Assembly: GCA_963693305.1 (NCBI GenBank)
Contig: OY855906.1
Coordinates: 16,597,161 to 16,661,160 of the forward strand
Reading direction: 5' to 3'
Length of the DNA: 64,000 nucleotides
Origin: Meandrina meandrites
Taxonomy: Eukaryota > Cnidaria > Anthozoa > Scleractinia > Meandrinidae
Positions 60,000 to 64,000 of the stretch are shown here, piece after piece; positions within the stretch are counted from its first letter, which is position 1; each line of letters starts with the position of its first letter. Made by a program: the position numbers and the translations under genes. A model generated the notes under the pieces. It saw nothing but the letters and a program-made list of their open reading frames with translations. It made no database searches and was not told where the DNA came from.

Positions 60000-60340
60000 T
60001 TTAATATTTCTAAGGCGCCACCGAGGAGTTGAATCCTTACCCTGCGAACACAGAAGAATTTCAAATCCAAATGTTTTCTTTAACTGTTTTATTCTAGGCC
60101 CTTTTATCAAGTCCATACACAAGCCCTAAAACAACAGGACCTATAGACTCTCAAGTACTAAAGAACGCTCTGGCGCGATTGAATCAAGCGGATACACTAG
60201 AGAGGTCCTTTTCATCGGGCTCACCTGAACTGTACTCGCCTGAGCACAGATCGCCGGACAGAACCATGGCAAGTAATACATTGAATGGCTCACTGAACGG
60301 TGCCTATCGACCTGGATTGATGAGCAGTGCAGTACGATGA
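19065..60340 (+). CDS. long coiled-coil protein, 23 exons, 1,208 residues predicted
   Basis: Exons: 19065-19091 (probable), 35285-36008, 38272-38423, 38734-38865, 39029-39142, 40009-40046, 40713-40905, 41498-41590, 42248-42373, 43852-43983, 44622-44735, 49840-49909, 50433-50566, 51295-51447, 52236-52457, 53169-53285, 53964-54121, 55314-55352, 55911-56055, 56493-56665, 57592-57756, 59206-59368, 60098-60340. All have AG/GT borders and compatible phases, totalling 3,627 bases. The protein is almost entirely E/K/L/Q-rich heptad sequence. Exceptions are a short N-terminal module (RTNIPVDHKLRYFWRQF) and an S/P-rich C-terminus (SSPYTSP, SGSPELYSP) that could be phosphorylated. No enzymatic domain or membrane segment is visible. 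A cytoskeletal, centrosomal or Golgi scaffold is possible, but I do not recognise the family. Confidence 0.8.
19690..20485. mobile_element. TTAA-target MITE
   Basis: Inverted ends GGTGGCTGAACACAGTTTT and complement (AAAACTGTGTTCGGCCACC) are flanked by TTAA at 19686-19689 and 20486-20489. About 796 bp with no transposase frame. It is of piggyBac/Kolobok type by target site. Confidence 0.75.
20765..23359. mobile_element. DNA transposon with long inverted ends and TA-rich target
   Basis: Left end TACCGTAAACACCCGCAGAT and its continuation AAGCCGCACC recur as complement at 23330-23359. The GCAGATAAGCCGCACCC unit is duplicated in tandem at the left end and occurs again at 23284-23300. Flanks are TATA on both sides. 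A 1.7-kb TTAA element is nested within it. The remaining own sequence is about 0.87 kb; it holds a 39-codon frame at about 22892 (MEGDSAVRGYRDS) that could be a transposase remnant but matches nothing I know. Confidence 0.65.
20953..22676. mobile_element. nested TTAA-target DNA transposon
   Basis: Inverted ends GGTATCAGCCAC and GTGGCTGATACC are flanked by TTAA at 20949-20952 and 22677-22680. Two short basic frames lie inside on opposite strands, MPRRKKAKKKTRSAQ (plus, near 21286) and MPKAKRKSFKGKQTW (minus, near 21815). They could be decayed coding exons of a Kolobok- or piggyBac-type element, but neither shows a catalytic core. Confidence 0.65.
23408..23584. repeat. small MITE related to the CAGTGGAATCCC family
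   Basis: Ends ATAGTGGAAGC and GGGATTCCATAT are inverted. The interior has CTTGATTTCTAGAACC and TTAAGAAATTGGGATT like the elements at 36166-36341 and 39543-39719. Boundaries are uncertain. Confidence 0.4.
23887..25159 (+). pseudogene. LINE A ORF2, reverse transcriptase part
   Basis: The open frame starts at the truncation point and covers the RT palm. Visible motifs are SNWRPISLINVDVKI, IAVDFKKAFDSV (catalytic Asp), VRHGDPLSS and FADDLTAF (catalytic Asp pair). H replaces the usual Q in R-Q-G-D-P. The frame ends where the SINE entered and resumes at 31028 with LKILGIYF. It is about 60% like LINE B by eye. Confidence 0.85.
25314..26252 (+). CDS. LINE B ORF1: coiled-coil RNA-binding protein
   Basis: 312 residues, intact. 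An acidic/serine-rich N-terminus is followed by a coiled coil (about 58-170), an RRM-like domain (about 182-270, with NLRFYGIPE and RVHRIGKP) and a basic C-terminal domain. This is the layout of L1 ORF1p-type (Transposase_22-like) proteins, which trimerise and coat the LINE RNA. The ATG is the first in frame after the short leader. ORF2 begins 348 bases downstream. Confidence 0.85.
   Translation: MNETLNITKRKTRAKSSDSDESQSSSPIAKKPKEIDVFSPNHEEPEGIVDSSLASNMTEEINIKLDAILKTLSKLEEDYSSRFDRIESHLDKMNKTVEGMQTSLGNVTQEVTRIDEEMKTMRDTINNVESSLSLAHEQIEGMKKNFDKHSANYKAEIKSLKAENRKLTDQTIYQDVYERRENLRFYGIPEEGDSENCREVLYKFFQIHLQMSSARSMEFQRVHRIGKPQASGAPRTIIARFLRYPDREEVMSRRKMLAESEGLGMGPDLPKNVVDIRKKLIPELIKAREEGKTAFFSRAEPHKLYIEGELFN
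26601..30465 (+). pseudogene. LINE B ORF2: endonuclease-reverse transcriptase with two frame breaks
   Basis: Endonuclease motifs: LLSLNVRGI, FLQETY, IYAPN, GGDFNV, RLDFWLI, SDHSAI. RT motifs: NWRPISLINVDVKI, VTIDFEKAFDSL, VRQGDPLSPLL, FADDMTCF. The C-terminal zinc knuckle is CAFCKEEVESLEHLFCLC. The frame shifts near 28565 (a one-base loss in a tract encoding the residues after the first catalytic motif) and again near 29003-29008 (a net one-base gain), so three frames are needed (to 28589, 28586-29008, 29053-30465). No in-frame ATG precedes the endonuclease; the frame opens at TTG 26601. Assembly indels could mimic these breaks. Confidence 0.85.
31422..31470. repeat. short telomere-like (TTAGGG) patch
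   Basis: TTAACCCTAGGGGTTAGGGT followed by two more GGTTAGGGTTA-like units, imperfect and partly palindromic. It is too short and degenerate to be more than an interstitial telomere-like sequence inside a transposon. Confidence 0.5.
31660..32013. mobile_element. inverted-repeat MITE, uninterrupted copy
   Basis: Ends CCATTTTCAAACTACCGTGA and complement (CACGGTAGCTCGAAAATGG). It contains TTTGTCTAGACAAAC near both ends. In reverse complement it is the intact version of the element split at 23684-34950. It is nested in the hAT-like element. Confidence 0.75.
33138..34473 (+). pseudogene. LINE A ORF2, C-terminal part
   Basis: Resumes the frame after the hAT-like element with VKTFIIPILLYRASM. It then carries FIWKGKDKVKRLAL, VALDTKSREFQYKLL and a zinc knuckle CSFCGEVDESLEHIF..C. 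Frame shifts occur near 33890 and near 34290. Stop TAG at 34471-34473 precedes a 225-bp 3' region. Confidence 0.85.
34591..34620. repeat. (GT)15 microsatellite
   Basis: Perfect dinucleotide run within the 3' untranslated region of LINE A. Confidence 0.9.
35285..36008 (+). CDS. coiled-coil gene exon 2: N-terminal module and first coiled coil
   Basis: Acceptor TCTTTCTCAG; exit phase 1 at AAG|GTTGGT. It begins DAGELEDIDERLQKDGYR, continues through a compact aromatic segment (HKLRYFWRQFTRSE) and then enters long heptads. SEDICDMLMESGLMQIGRDT is a non-heptad break that may be a small folded motif. This is the largest exon and the most informative for identifying the family. Confidence 0.85.
36166..36341. 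mobile_element. small pogo-like MITE (CAGTGGAATCC family)
   Basis: Ends AGTGGAATCCTGAT and ATCAGGATTCCACTG are inverted partners. The interior has CTTGATTTTTCAAGCC and CTTGATTTTTCAAACC repeats. It is related to 39543-39719 and 23408-23584. Confidence 0.6.
37002..37041 (-). ncRNA. degenerate hammerhead ribozyme copy
   Basis: The minus strand carries the same CTGATGA, GTGA/TCAC stem II and GAAACAGGCTTGT. The triplet is GTT and the 3' flank (GTGATG) no longer pairs with the CCC of stem I. It is probably inactive. Confidence 0.65.
37068..37330 (-). pseudogene. GIY-YIG endonuclease fragment of a Penelope-like element (minus half)
   Basis: The minus frame reads ETETYIGLTENNFKTRFRNH, then KHRNSTELSKYIWTLKG and a stop. 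YIGLT corresponds to the second half of the GIY-YIG motif, followed by the usual R-x-x-x-H. The frame ends where the fold-back begins. Confidence 0.7.
37412..37690 (+). pseudogene. GIY-YIG endonuclease C-terminal fragment of a Penelope-like element (plus half)
   Basis: 93 codons including stop: RNHTSSFRHAKHRNSTELSK, YIWTLKDNNIDHTVSWRI, then KRCNLCLKEKLLII and LNKRNELVSSCCHRDK. This is the conserved tail I know from Penelope-like GIY-YIG proteins, including the C-N-L-C zinc-type cysteines. It is intact from the fold-back point to the stop. Confidence 0.75.
37778..37818 (+). ncRNA. minimal type I hammerhead ribozyme
   Basis: The conserved core is complete. CTGATGA (37782-37788) is followed by stem II GTGA/TCAC with loop GCAA, then GAAA (37801-37804). 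Stem III is ACA/TGT closed by GGCT, with cleavage triplet GTC (37812-37814). Stem I is TCCC/GGGA. Short stem III hammerheads like this are known from the terminal repeats of Penelope-like elements. It should self-cleave after 37814, perhaps best as a dimer. Confidence 0.8.
38272..38423 (+). CDS. coiled-coil gene exon 3
   Basis: Acceptor TTATAATAG, donor GTAAGT; phase 1 in, phase 0 out. Encodes GEKNKLLEEREQEKEK and further heptads. Confidence 0.85.
38734..38865 (+). CDS. coiled-coil gene exon 4
   Basis: 44 codons, phase 0 both ends, acceptor CATGCACAG, donor GTTAGT. Encodes VRSLEEEIGKEKEEINKNKA and continuing heptads. Confidence 0.85.
39029..39142 (+). CDS. coiled-coil gene exon 5
   Basis: 38 codons, phase 0 both ends, acceptor ATCCTCAG, donor GTAATG. 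Encodes VKLKTSEEEKKTIETRLQVA and continuing heptads. Confidence 0.85.
39543..39719. mobile_element. small pogo-like MITE with TA target duplication
   Basis: Ends CAGTAGAACCCTGATGTCTC and complement (GAAATTGGGATTCTACTG) lie between TA dinucleotides (39541-39542 and 39720-39721). 177 bp, within intron 5. The rest of intron 5 (39143-40008) shows nothing else recognised. Confidence 0.7.
40009..40046 (+). CDS. coiled-coil gene exon 6, 38-base exon
   Basis: Acceptor TTATCTGCAG, donor GTAAGT; phase 0 in, phase 2 out. Encodes DSVLTEAKSSTQ and two bases of a lysine codon completed by exon 7. Confidence 0.75.
40158..40583. mobile_element. hAT-like MITE
   Basis: Ends CAGGGCTCGACACTAAC and complement (GTTAGTGTCAAGCCCTG). 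Internal TTTCCACTGGAAAGTAAATT and GGAAAGTAAATGT-like repeats, repeated in inverted form near the right end. AATTT occurs at both flanks, but an 8-bp duplication is not clear. It lies in intron 6. Confidence 0.6.
40713..40905 (+). CDS. coiled-coil gene exon 7
   Basis: Acceptor GATGCAG, donor GTACAT; phase 2 in, phase 0 out. Encodes QQIRIQQLSDENSSLQERLK and further heptads with IENITLQLGEAERTL. Confidence 0.85.
41498..41590 (+). CDS. coiled-coil gene exon 8
   Basis: 31 codons, phase 0 both ends, acceptor AATGTAG, donor GTTAGT. Encodes INTLKAKLTRTTDEASTLKE and continuing heptads. Introns 7 and 8 (40906-41497, 41591-42247) are AT-rich with nothing recognised. Confidence 0.85.
42248..42373 (+). 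CDS. coiled-coil gene exon 9
   Basis: 42 codons, phase 0 both ends, acceptor GTTCCTTAG, donor GTATTA. Encodes VLSDHKANEMSYQEKLNAEF and continuing heptads. The following intron (42374-43851) is AT-rich with no feature that I recognise. Confidence 0.85.
43852..43983 (+). CDS. coiled-coil gene exon 10
   Basis: 44 codons, phase 0 both ends, acceptor TTGTTACAG, donor GTAGAT. Encodes DLEASLAASMSREKETMEQT and continuing heptads. A poly(C) tract lies in the next intron near 44433. Confidence 0.85.
44622..44735 (+). CDS. coiled-coil gene exon 11
   Basis: 38 codons, phase 0 both ends, acceptor CCCATATTAG, donor GTACTG. Encodes SKKSDELSVQLQSLENEKSS and continues LHAVVSTQERQISDLNIK. Segments resembling this exon recur in the next intron at about 45794-45870 and 45930-45995. 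Confidence 0.85.
45012..45532. mobile_element. inverted-repeat MITE, outer
   Basis: Arms of about 52 bp (ACTGTAGTAGGCAACCTTAA...CCAGAAT and complement) lie at 45012-45063 and 45481-45532. A second matched pair, GGCTACCACTGTAGAAATTT and complement, lies just inside. The inner MITE at 45066-45265 splits the left arm region. Confidence 0.65.
45066..45265. mobile_element. inner MITE with poly(C) tracts
   Basis: Ends GTAGTTCCAGAAAATATCCA and complement (TGGATATTTTCTGGAACCAC). Poly(C) runs at about 45090-45103 and 45125-45140. It interrupts the element at 45012-45532. Confidence 0.65.
45775..48080. repeat. minisatellite array in intron 11, about 14 units plus two degenerate leading units
   Basis: The marker GTAATGGTACTTGTTACTCA (with variants) recurs at about 46048, 46147, 46258, 46431, 46599, 46761, 46928, 47086, 47249, 47421, 47587, 47740, 47886 and 48066. 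Spacing is mostly 146-172 bp, with two short units of about 100-110 bp. Each unit also has GGCACATA-like, AAAGCTCTATTAAGGCCCTC and AAAGGCCAGAACTCTTTGTC segments. Two leading units (45775-46030) lack part of this and resemble exon 11. Polymorphic copy number is likely. Confidence 0.8.
48331..48368 (+). ncRNA. hammerhead-like motif
   Basis: CTGATGA (48337-48343), stem II AGG/CCT with a six-base loop, GAAA (48356-48359), then C and GTT (48361-48363). Flanks TTCCA (48332-48336) and TGGAA (48364-48368) pair as stem I. Stem III would be only AC/GT with no loop, so activity would need a dimer. The host element is not identified. Confidence 0.4.
49840..49909 (+). CDS. coiled-coil gene exon 12
   Basis: Acceptor TTTCTTTAAG, donor GTGAGC; phase 0 in, phase 1 out. 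Encodes LERLDEKCAELEEQLQKEQS and RSL. It follows the 5.1-kb intron 11. The last part of that intron (48400-49839) shows nothing else that I recognise. Confidence 0.8.
50433..50566 (+). CDS. coiled-coil gene exon 13
   Basis: Acceptor TGATTTTTTTAG, donor GTGAGA; phase 1 in, phase 0 out. Encodes ELSTRYEFTQESSSSAKQEV and continues as a coiled coil. Confidence 0.85.
50664..50985. repeat. MITE-like inverted repeat in intron 13
   Basis: GGAGAGGCGTCTGGTGCAAA and TTTGCACCAGACCTCCC face each other about 280 bp apart, next to a poly(C) run at the right end. No coding sequence. Confidence 0.5.
51295..51447 (+). CDS. coiled-coil gene exon 14
   Basis: 51 codons, phase 0 both ends, acceptor GTCTTTCAAG, donor GTAATG. 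Encodes AKYDRLIVDMRNEIEREREK and continuing heptads. Intron 14 (51448-52235) shows nothing recognised. Confidence 0.85.
52236..52457 (+). CDS. coiled-coil gene exon 15
   Basis: 74 codons, phase 0 both ends, acceptor GTCATGCAG, donor GTATCC. Encodes ELIGLRAELTNASHTGTKAS and long heptads ending LEIELDK. Confidence 0.85.
52883..53136. mobile_element. Harbinger-like MITE immediately upstream of exon 16
   Basis: Ends AGCCTGGTTCTCATATGCCG and complement (CGGCATATGAGAACCAGGCT) are flanked by TAA (52880-52882 and 53137-53139). The right terminal segment is repeated twice in tandem. A (CCTG)n run lies at the centre. Its right end is 32 bases before the first base of exon 16. Confidence 0.8.
53169..53285 (+). 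CDS. coiled-coil gene exon 16
   Basis: 39 codons, phase 0 both ends, acceptor TTTCTACTCCAG, donor GTATGA. Encodes KIQQLRQTESTLHKRQAEYT and an alanine/glutamine-rich helix. Confidence 0.8.
53964..54121 (+). CDS. coiled-coil gene exon 17
   Basis: Acceptor GGTTTTTAG, donor GTGAGT; phase 0 in, phase 2 out. Encodes LAGLRHEFEGISEQLELTQS and continuing heptads. Intron 17 (54122-55313) is AT-rich with nothing recognised. Confidence 0.85.
55314..55352 (+). CDS. coiled-coil gene exon 18, 39-base microexon
   Basis: Acceptor ACCTTGTCAG, donor GTAAAT; phase 2 in and out. Encodes KLACDVIELEEML with split codons at both ends. It is needed to keep the heptad but not the frame, so it can be skipped without a frame shift. 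Confidence 0.65.
55911..56055 (+). CDS. coiled-coil gene exon 19
   Basis: Acceptor TGTTCTTTAG, donor GTTGTA; phase 2 in, phase 0 out. Encodes GIQHQTVQELERQVELLRER and continuing heptads. Confidence 0.85.
56493..56665 (+). CDS. coiled-coil gene exon 20
   Basis: Acceptor CATCTTTACAG, donor GTAAGT; phase 0 in, phase 2 out. Encodes HKRKEDDAKSLTERVNELQQ and continuing heptads. Confidence 0.85.
56728..57019 (-). mobile_element. tRNA-derived SINE, second copy, uninterrupted
   Basis: On the minus strand it starts TGGGAGGCGCGGTGTCCTAA, with B box GGTTCGAGC. It then shares TACCGGCGAATTTACTGC and the AGCCTAGT...AGACTTA-type tail with the SINE at 25160-31013. Imperfect duplication ATAAT(T/C)GAAA(A/G)G flanks it. 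It lies 60 bp into intron 20. Confidence 0.8.
57592..57756 (+). CDS. coiled-coil gene exon 21
   Basis: Acceptor TCTTATTTCAG, donor GTGAGT; phase 2 in and out. Encodes DRFAREKRNLESTVLSLQSS and continuing heptads. Intron 21 (57757-59205) contains no feature that I recognise. Confidence 0.85.
59206..59368 (+). CDS. coiled-coil gene exon 22
   Basis: Acceptor TGTCTGAACAG, donor GTTAGT; phase 2 in, phase 0 out. Encodes LTDGEEIIREHLRSLRQREA and the last clear heptads. Confidence 0.85.
59967..60000. repeat. (AAT)n microsatellite
   Basis: About eleven AAT repeats in intron 22, continuing into AT-rich sequence. Confidence 0.9.
60098..60340 (+). CDS. coiled-coil gene terminal exon: S/P-rich tail
   Basis: Acceptor GTTTTATTCTAG; stop TGA 60338-60340. 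Encodes ALLSSPYTSPKTTGPIDSQV and then SFSSGSPELYSPEHRSPDRT, with several S-P/T-P sites, ending in RPGLMSSAVR. It is not coiled coil and may be a regulatory or partner-binding tail. Confidence 0.85.
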   Translation, partial: ALLSSPYTSPKTTGPIDSQVLKNALARLNQADTLERSFSSGSPELYSPEHRSPDRTMASNTLNGSLNGAYRPGLMSSAVR

Positions 60341-61896
60341 TGATACATGTGATTAGAAAGTCTATCCTGGTCAGTTTTCATTGATTAGCTGTCGGGGAAT
60401 TTTTTCGACCAACAAAAACAGATTGGAGGCGTGATGTAATGCAGTTTAAAGGCATATTGTGCAACGAGCAAAAATATCTCTAGATTAAAAAAAGAAACTC
60501 AAAAATCCAAAATACCAAAGACATAATGTTGAGCTAAAGAGAATTGTGGATGGTCAATGAAGCATTTACTACACTGCACACATATTGTTTGTTTAATGCA
60601 TCCATAATTTTGATTATTTCATCTTGTCCTCTTGAAGTTTACAATTGCCCAACTTTGAAAACTGTAAATACCAAGAAATATAGCCCTTCTGATAACTAAA
60701 ACCTACAAAAGCTATTGTACAGAAAGTATTTATGGACCATTCTTTATCTCTTGTATATGTTTTAGTTCTGACCGGCTTAAATTATTGCAAAAATAATAAT
60801 TATGGCAGTATTGCATGTTGCTGTTTTTCCTTTTTTACGAGATATTGTACAGAATCCAGAAGATATTTTTAACTGACCTTTATCAGAAATCATCAAAAAC
60901 TACTGTGATTAAAGAATTGGCATTTTTTAAAATATTCACGTTCATTTGATACTTGTTAATTTAAAACCAGAAAATCAAAAGTTTATTACTATTTGTACAG
61001 CTAAGTGCAACTCTCATTTCTACCAATGTCAAGTTAATATGTTTCTACTACGTTTTTTAGGTCGCAGTTGTGAGCGAGATTATTTATTTGCCTTAGTTGC
61101 ATGTTACGTTTTCAAGTTTTCTGCTATTATGATGCTGTAAATTATTACGCAGTGTAGATAATGGAAGGCTCTCTGTTGTGTTGCTCTATACAAGAGGTTT
61201 GAGAGGATAAGCAACCGTGAAATTTGGTCCAAAACCATTTCCAAGAAACTAATGAATCGAGTGCTGTTCGCAAGTGTTAGTGAGGTACATTTAGGAGTGG
61301 TAACAGTGATTTACTGGTTGAGCAATAGTATGGAAAGCCTTCGAGTATACTTCACGAGATGAAGCCTTCAAGTGAAATAGTGTTTTACAGAATAGATTGT
61401 AAATTTGATTTATTTGTCTTCTATGTACTGCAGTGAAGTGTAGCATAAGTAGTGAAGTTAGTAATTAGTCAAATTAGTACCATTAGGAGCAACACTGTAC
61501 GTTTCTACTATTTTGCTTTTACAATTTTGTAACATTCGAGTATTTTTTAAGACGGATTAACTTATGAGCGAATTGTTTTTCATACTTTTGAGAGCTATCT
61601 GCAGTGAAGTTATTAGAGTGATGTGAGGCGACAAAAAAGAGTGTGTAAGAATTAATATATTGCTTATCTTTGCGTGTGTAATTTATTTATTATCATAACC
61701 TAATATTATAAATTTCCTTTAAAGGTGTTATATCGCCCTTTTAACTTTTATTGGTGTTTATAGTGTAAAGACAAAATATTTTTAAAGTTGTTGATCAAGC
61801 TATCACTGTCAATAGTGTGTATATGAAAAACTTACATGTAACACCGGGCACTATATGCTGGTGTTTGGTAATATCGCCAAATAAAACAATGAATTT
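60341..61896 (+). other. 3' untranslated region of the coiled-coil gene
   Basis: AT-rich non-coding sequence after the stop. AATAAA at 61880-61885 is the best polyadenylation signal. The length (about 1.55 kb) is inferred from that signal. Confidence 0.5.
61880..61885 (+). terminator. polyadenylation signal of the coiled-coil gene
   Basis: AATAAA within CCAAATAAAACAATG. The palindrome at 61897-62066 starts 12 bases later, so the cleavage site would fall inside or just before its left arm. Confidence 0.45.
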
Positions 61897-62066
61897 ACAC
61901 ACATAGAAGATGAGGGTTCTGGCGCAAATTTATATAATGATATCTAACAAAGCTTTTTTAGCAAGAAACTCGGCTCCCATGCTCGCCTCGTTTCTTGCTA
62001 AAAAAGCTTTGTTAGATAACATTATAAAAATTTGCGAACCAGAACCCTCATCTTCTATGTGTGTGT
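61897..62066. repeat. near-perfect palindrome, about 75-bp arms
   Basis: The left arm (61897-61969) runs from ACACACATAGAAGATGAGGG to AAAGCTTTTTTAGCAAGAAA. The right arm (61990-62066) is its complement with a few mismatches. The spacer is 20 bases and GC-richer. It separates the coiled-coil gene from the Polinton-like gene and could be a MITE or the end structure of the neighbouring element. Confidence 0.75.
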
Positions 62067-62237
62067 GGCTAGAGATAAATAACGCAAGAATGTAAGTAAA
62101 CAAAGAGCATGACCCCAAAGCGAGCGGATGTGTCACAAAAAAATAATTATTTTCTATATGTATGCACTGTCTATATACAAAGTGCGCCAGAATTATTTTC
62201 CATTTGAACAATTATCTGCACTTGTATATACGCCGAG

Positions 62238-62744
62238 ATGGCAGCCGCAAGATTTTCGTCTAATGTTTTAGAAAATTTTTACAGTCCATTATCAAGGGGG
62301 CAAAACAGAAACCTACCTGAACCATTACAACCTGAACGTGTTCCTGTACGTGATGTGTTTAAAATAAGTCAGAGTAATTTCCAGGAATGGCTTCGTGTTT
62401 GGATAATGAATGTATCTCAAACAAATCCAAACAACAAAGATATTTTTATGTTTAGAAGTGCAAATAAAGAAAAGTATACTAATTTGATTGAACAGGAAAT
62501 TCTAAAGTTGGGAAGTGTAAAGGTGAGCTTCGGGCTAAAAGTAAATTTTGAAATAGAAAGAAACGGAGAAACGCAAGAAATGTCGCACTATTTTAAAGAG
62601 GACCAGCCGCACGTTTTTACAAGGTATGACAAAGAACTGATAGAAAAAAAATATGATGAATTCATGGGGAGAATAAAGGGAGAAATAGAAAACTGGTCAT
62701 TGCAAGGATCAGGATGGGAAGTTGAAAAGACAACCAGTGCCTGA
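62238..62744 (+). pseudogene. Polinton-like DNA polymerase B, N-terminal part of frame
   Basis: 168-residue frame from ATG in a GCCGAGATGG context. It contains SQSNFQEWLRVWI and HVFTRYDKELIEKKYDEF, a region I associate with the N-terminus of the Polinton-like PolB/endonuclease VII proteins common in cnidarian genomes. The frame ends at TGA 62742-62744, just after GSGWEVEK, while the polymerase continues in another frame from about 62738. The junction also seems to lack residues that the family usually has, so this looks like a deletion plus frame shift. I did not reconstruct it. Confidence 0.6.
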
Positions 62745-64000
62745 AGTGGGCTCTAAGAGCAGCATTATTTCCTCCAAAAGATGGGAAGGACCCGCAAAGA
62801 ACAAGCAAATACCCTGTTAACGACGGGATAAACTACAAAGGAATAGATTTCCCGACACCGTTAAAACAGCTAGACAAGCTTGAGGCGCAAAACGGAAAAC
62901 TCGCAATAAACGTTTTTGGCTGGGAAAACGCCACCGTGATTGTGCACAGGATAAGCAGAAAAGAACCGAACGTACCGAGAATAAACCTGATGTTGATTGA
63001 GTCAGAGAAAATTCAGCACTATTGTTACGTAAAAAGAGAAAGCGCTTTGCTGTTTGATCAAAGCAAAAACAGAAATGCAAAACACTACTGCATGATGTGC
63101 TTAACAGGTTTCTCAAGAGCGGACTTGCTCGTGAACCACAAAAAGTACTGCAATGGAGTGAACGGAAGACCAACAAAAATAGATATGCCAGAAGAGGGAA
63201 AAAACATCCTCGCTTTCCAAAATTACCACAAACAGATGAAATCGCCCTACGTGATATATGCGGACTTTGAGGCGCTGGTAAAAAAGATGCCCGGCTGTGA
63301 GCGCGACCCGGATAAAAAATACAAAAGTTACACAGAAAAGACCGAGTGGCATGAAGCGTGCGGGTATTCGTACATTGTAGTGAAAAGCGACGGCGAAGTA
63401 ACAGGGTCAAAAGTTTACAGGGGTGAAGAAGCGGTAAAGTCATTTCTGGAAAGCATAATGCAGGAAGAGGAAAAAATAAGAGAAAGCCTCGCAAAACCGA
63501 AACCTATAACAATGACACAAGAAAATTGGGAAGACTTCAAACATGCAGAGAACTGTTATATCTGTGAAAAGAGTCTGGTAAAAGAAAACTACTGGGATTC
63601 ATTACCGGTTTACACTAAAGGTCTTATATCAGGAAAAGAAAAATACCAGGGTCAATATCATAAGAGGTGCTTTTTCAACGAGCAAAAAGATCAAAGGAAA
63701 GAATTAAATCAATTGGGATGTGAAGGAACAGATGAAGGTGAATTTGAAATTATAATACTAAAAAAACCGGAGCAAAAGGACAAGTGGAAAGCAAAAGAGA
63801 AAACCAACTGTTATTTATGTGAAAAACCTTTACTACAGAAATACTACAGAGACGCGGTAAAAGACCATTGCCACTTAACGGGTAACTACCGAGGAGCGGC
63901 GCACAACGCATGTAATCTTAAACTGAGAATAAATCCCAATAAGGACCAGATACCAGTTGTATTTCACAACCTGAGGGGCTACGACGCGCACCATTTAATG
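62738..64000 (+). pseudogene. Polinton-like protein-primed DNA polymerase B, exonuclease part, runs off window
   Basis: Open to the window end. It starts CLKWALRAALFPP and has YPVNDGINYKGIDFPTPLKQ and a zinc-finger-like YCMMCLTGFSRADLLVNH..YC. It then has exonuclease motif I (YVIYADFEAL, about 63250-63280), two zinc modules (CYIC at 63554, CYLC at 63809), DHCHLTGNYRGAAHNACN (63863-63916) of recombination endonuclease VII type, and exonuclease motif II (HNLRGYDAHH). The polymerase palm lies beyond the window. Such polymerases replicate Polinton/Maverick elements and related viruses. It is broken upstream near 62740. Confidence 0.75.

Noticed and set aside
62817..63494. Minus-strand open frame of 225 codons
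   Set aside because: It is the shadow of the Polinton-like polymerase frame, which has clear motifs on the plus strand.

Overview
The window looks like nuclear DNA of a cnidarian, most likely an anthozoan such as a coral or sea anemone. This is an inference from three things: AT-rich sequence with spliceosomal introns, an intronless class A GPCR, and a dense load of transposons typical of such genomes (L1/Tx1-like LINEs, tRNA-derived SINEs, Penelope-like, Harbinger, TTAA-target and hAT-like elements, and a Polinton-like DNA polymerase). There are two multi-exon host genes, one single-exon host gene and very many mobile elements. No bacterial features are present.

Region 1 (about 1-17.4 kb) holds the 3' part of a plus-strand gene that I read as a ZCWPW1-like histone reader. 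Seven exons (131-203, 1336-1443, 1596-1679, 1925-2036, 2661-2924, 3362-4819, 16931-17091) join in frame. They encode the C-terminal part of a PWWP domain, a long basic disordered region and a short acidic C-terminus. The upstream CW zinc finger and the start of the PWWP domain lie outside the window. The last intron is 12.1 kb. It contains, on the opposite strand, an intact 408-residue rhodopsin-like GPCR, a 1.57-kb segment present twice, a Harbinger-derived element and other repeats.

Region 2 (17.4-35 kb) is intergenic sequence, a probable short first coding exon (19065-19091) of the second gene, and a large transposon cluster. The cluster includes a nest whose layers can be dated relative to each other from their target-site duplications. 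An inverted-repeat element (23684-34950) was hit by a 5'-truncated LINE (23882-34698). That LINE was hit by a SINE (25160-31013), which was in turn hit by a nearly intact 5.5-kb LINE (25235-30780). Separately, the truncated LINE was hit by a hAT-like element (31174-33137), which itself contains another copy of the outermost inverted-repeat family.

Region 3 (35.3-61.9 kb) is a plus-strand gene encoding a long coiled-coil protein. I find 22 exons between 35285 and 60340, plus the probable first exon at 19065. All 23 join without a frame break to predict 1,208 residues. I do not recognise the family. Its introns hold a folded-back Penelope-like fragment with a hammerhead ribozyme, a 2-kb minisatellite that appears to derive from a coding exon of the same gene, and several MITEs.

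Region 4 (61.9-64 kb) starts with a near-perfect 75-bp-arm palindrome just after the polyadenylation signal of the coiled-coil gene. It then enters the 5' part of a Polinton-like protein-primed DNA polymerase B gene with endonuclease VII-type zinc modules. That gene has a frame break near 62740 and runs off the window.
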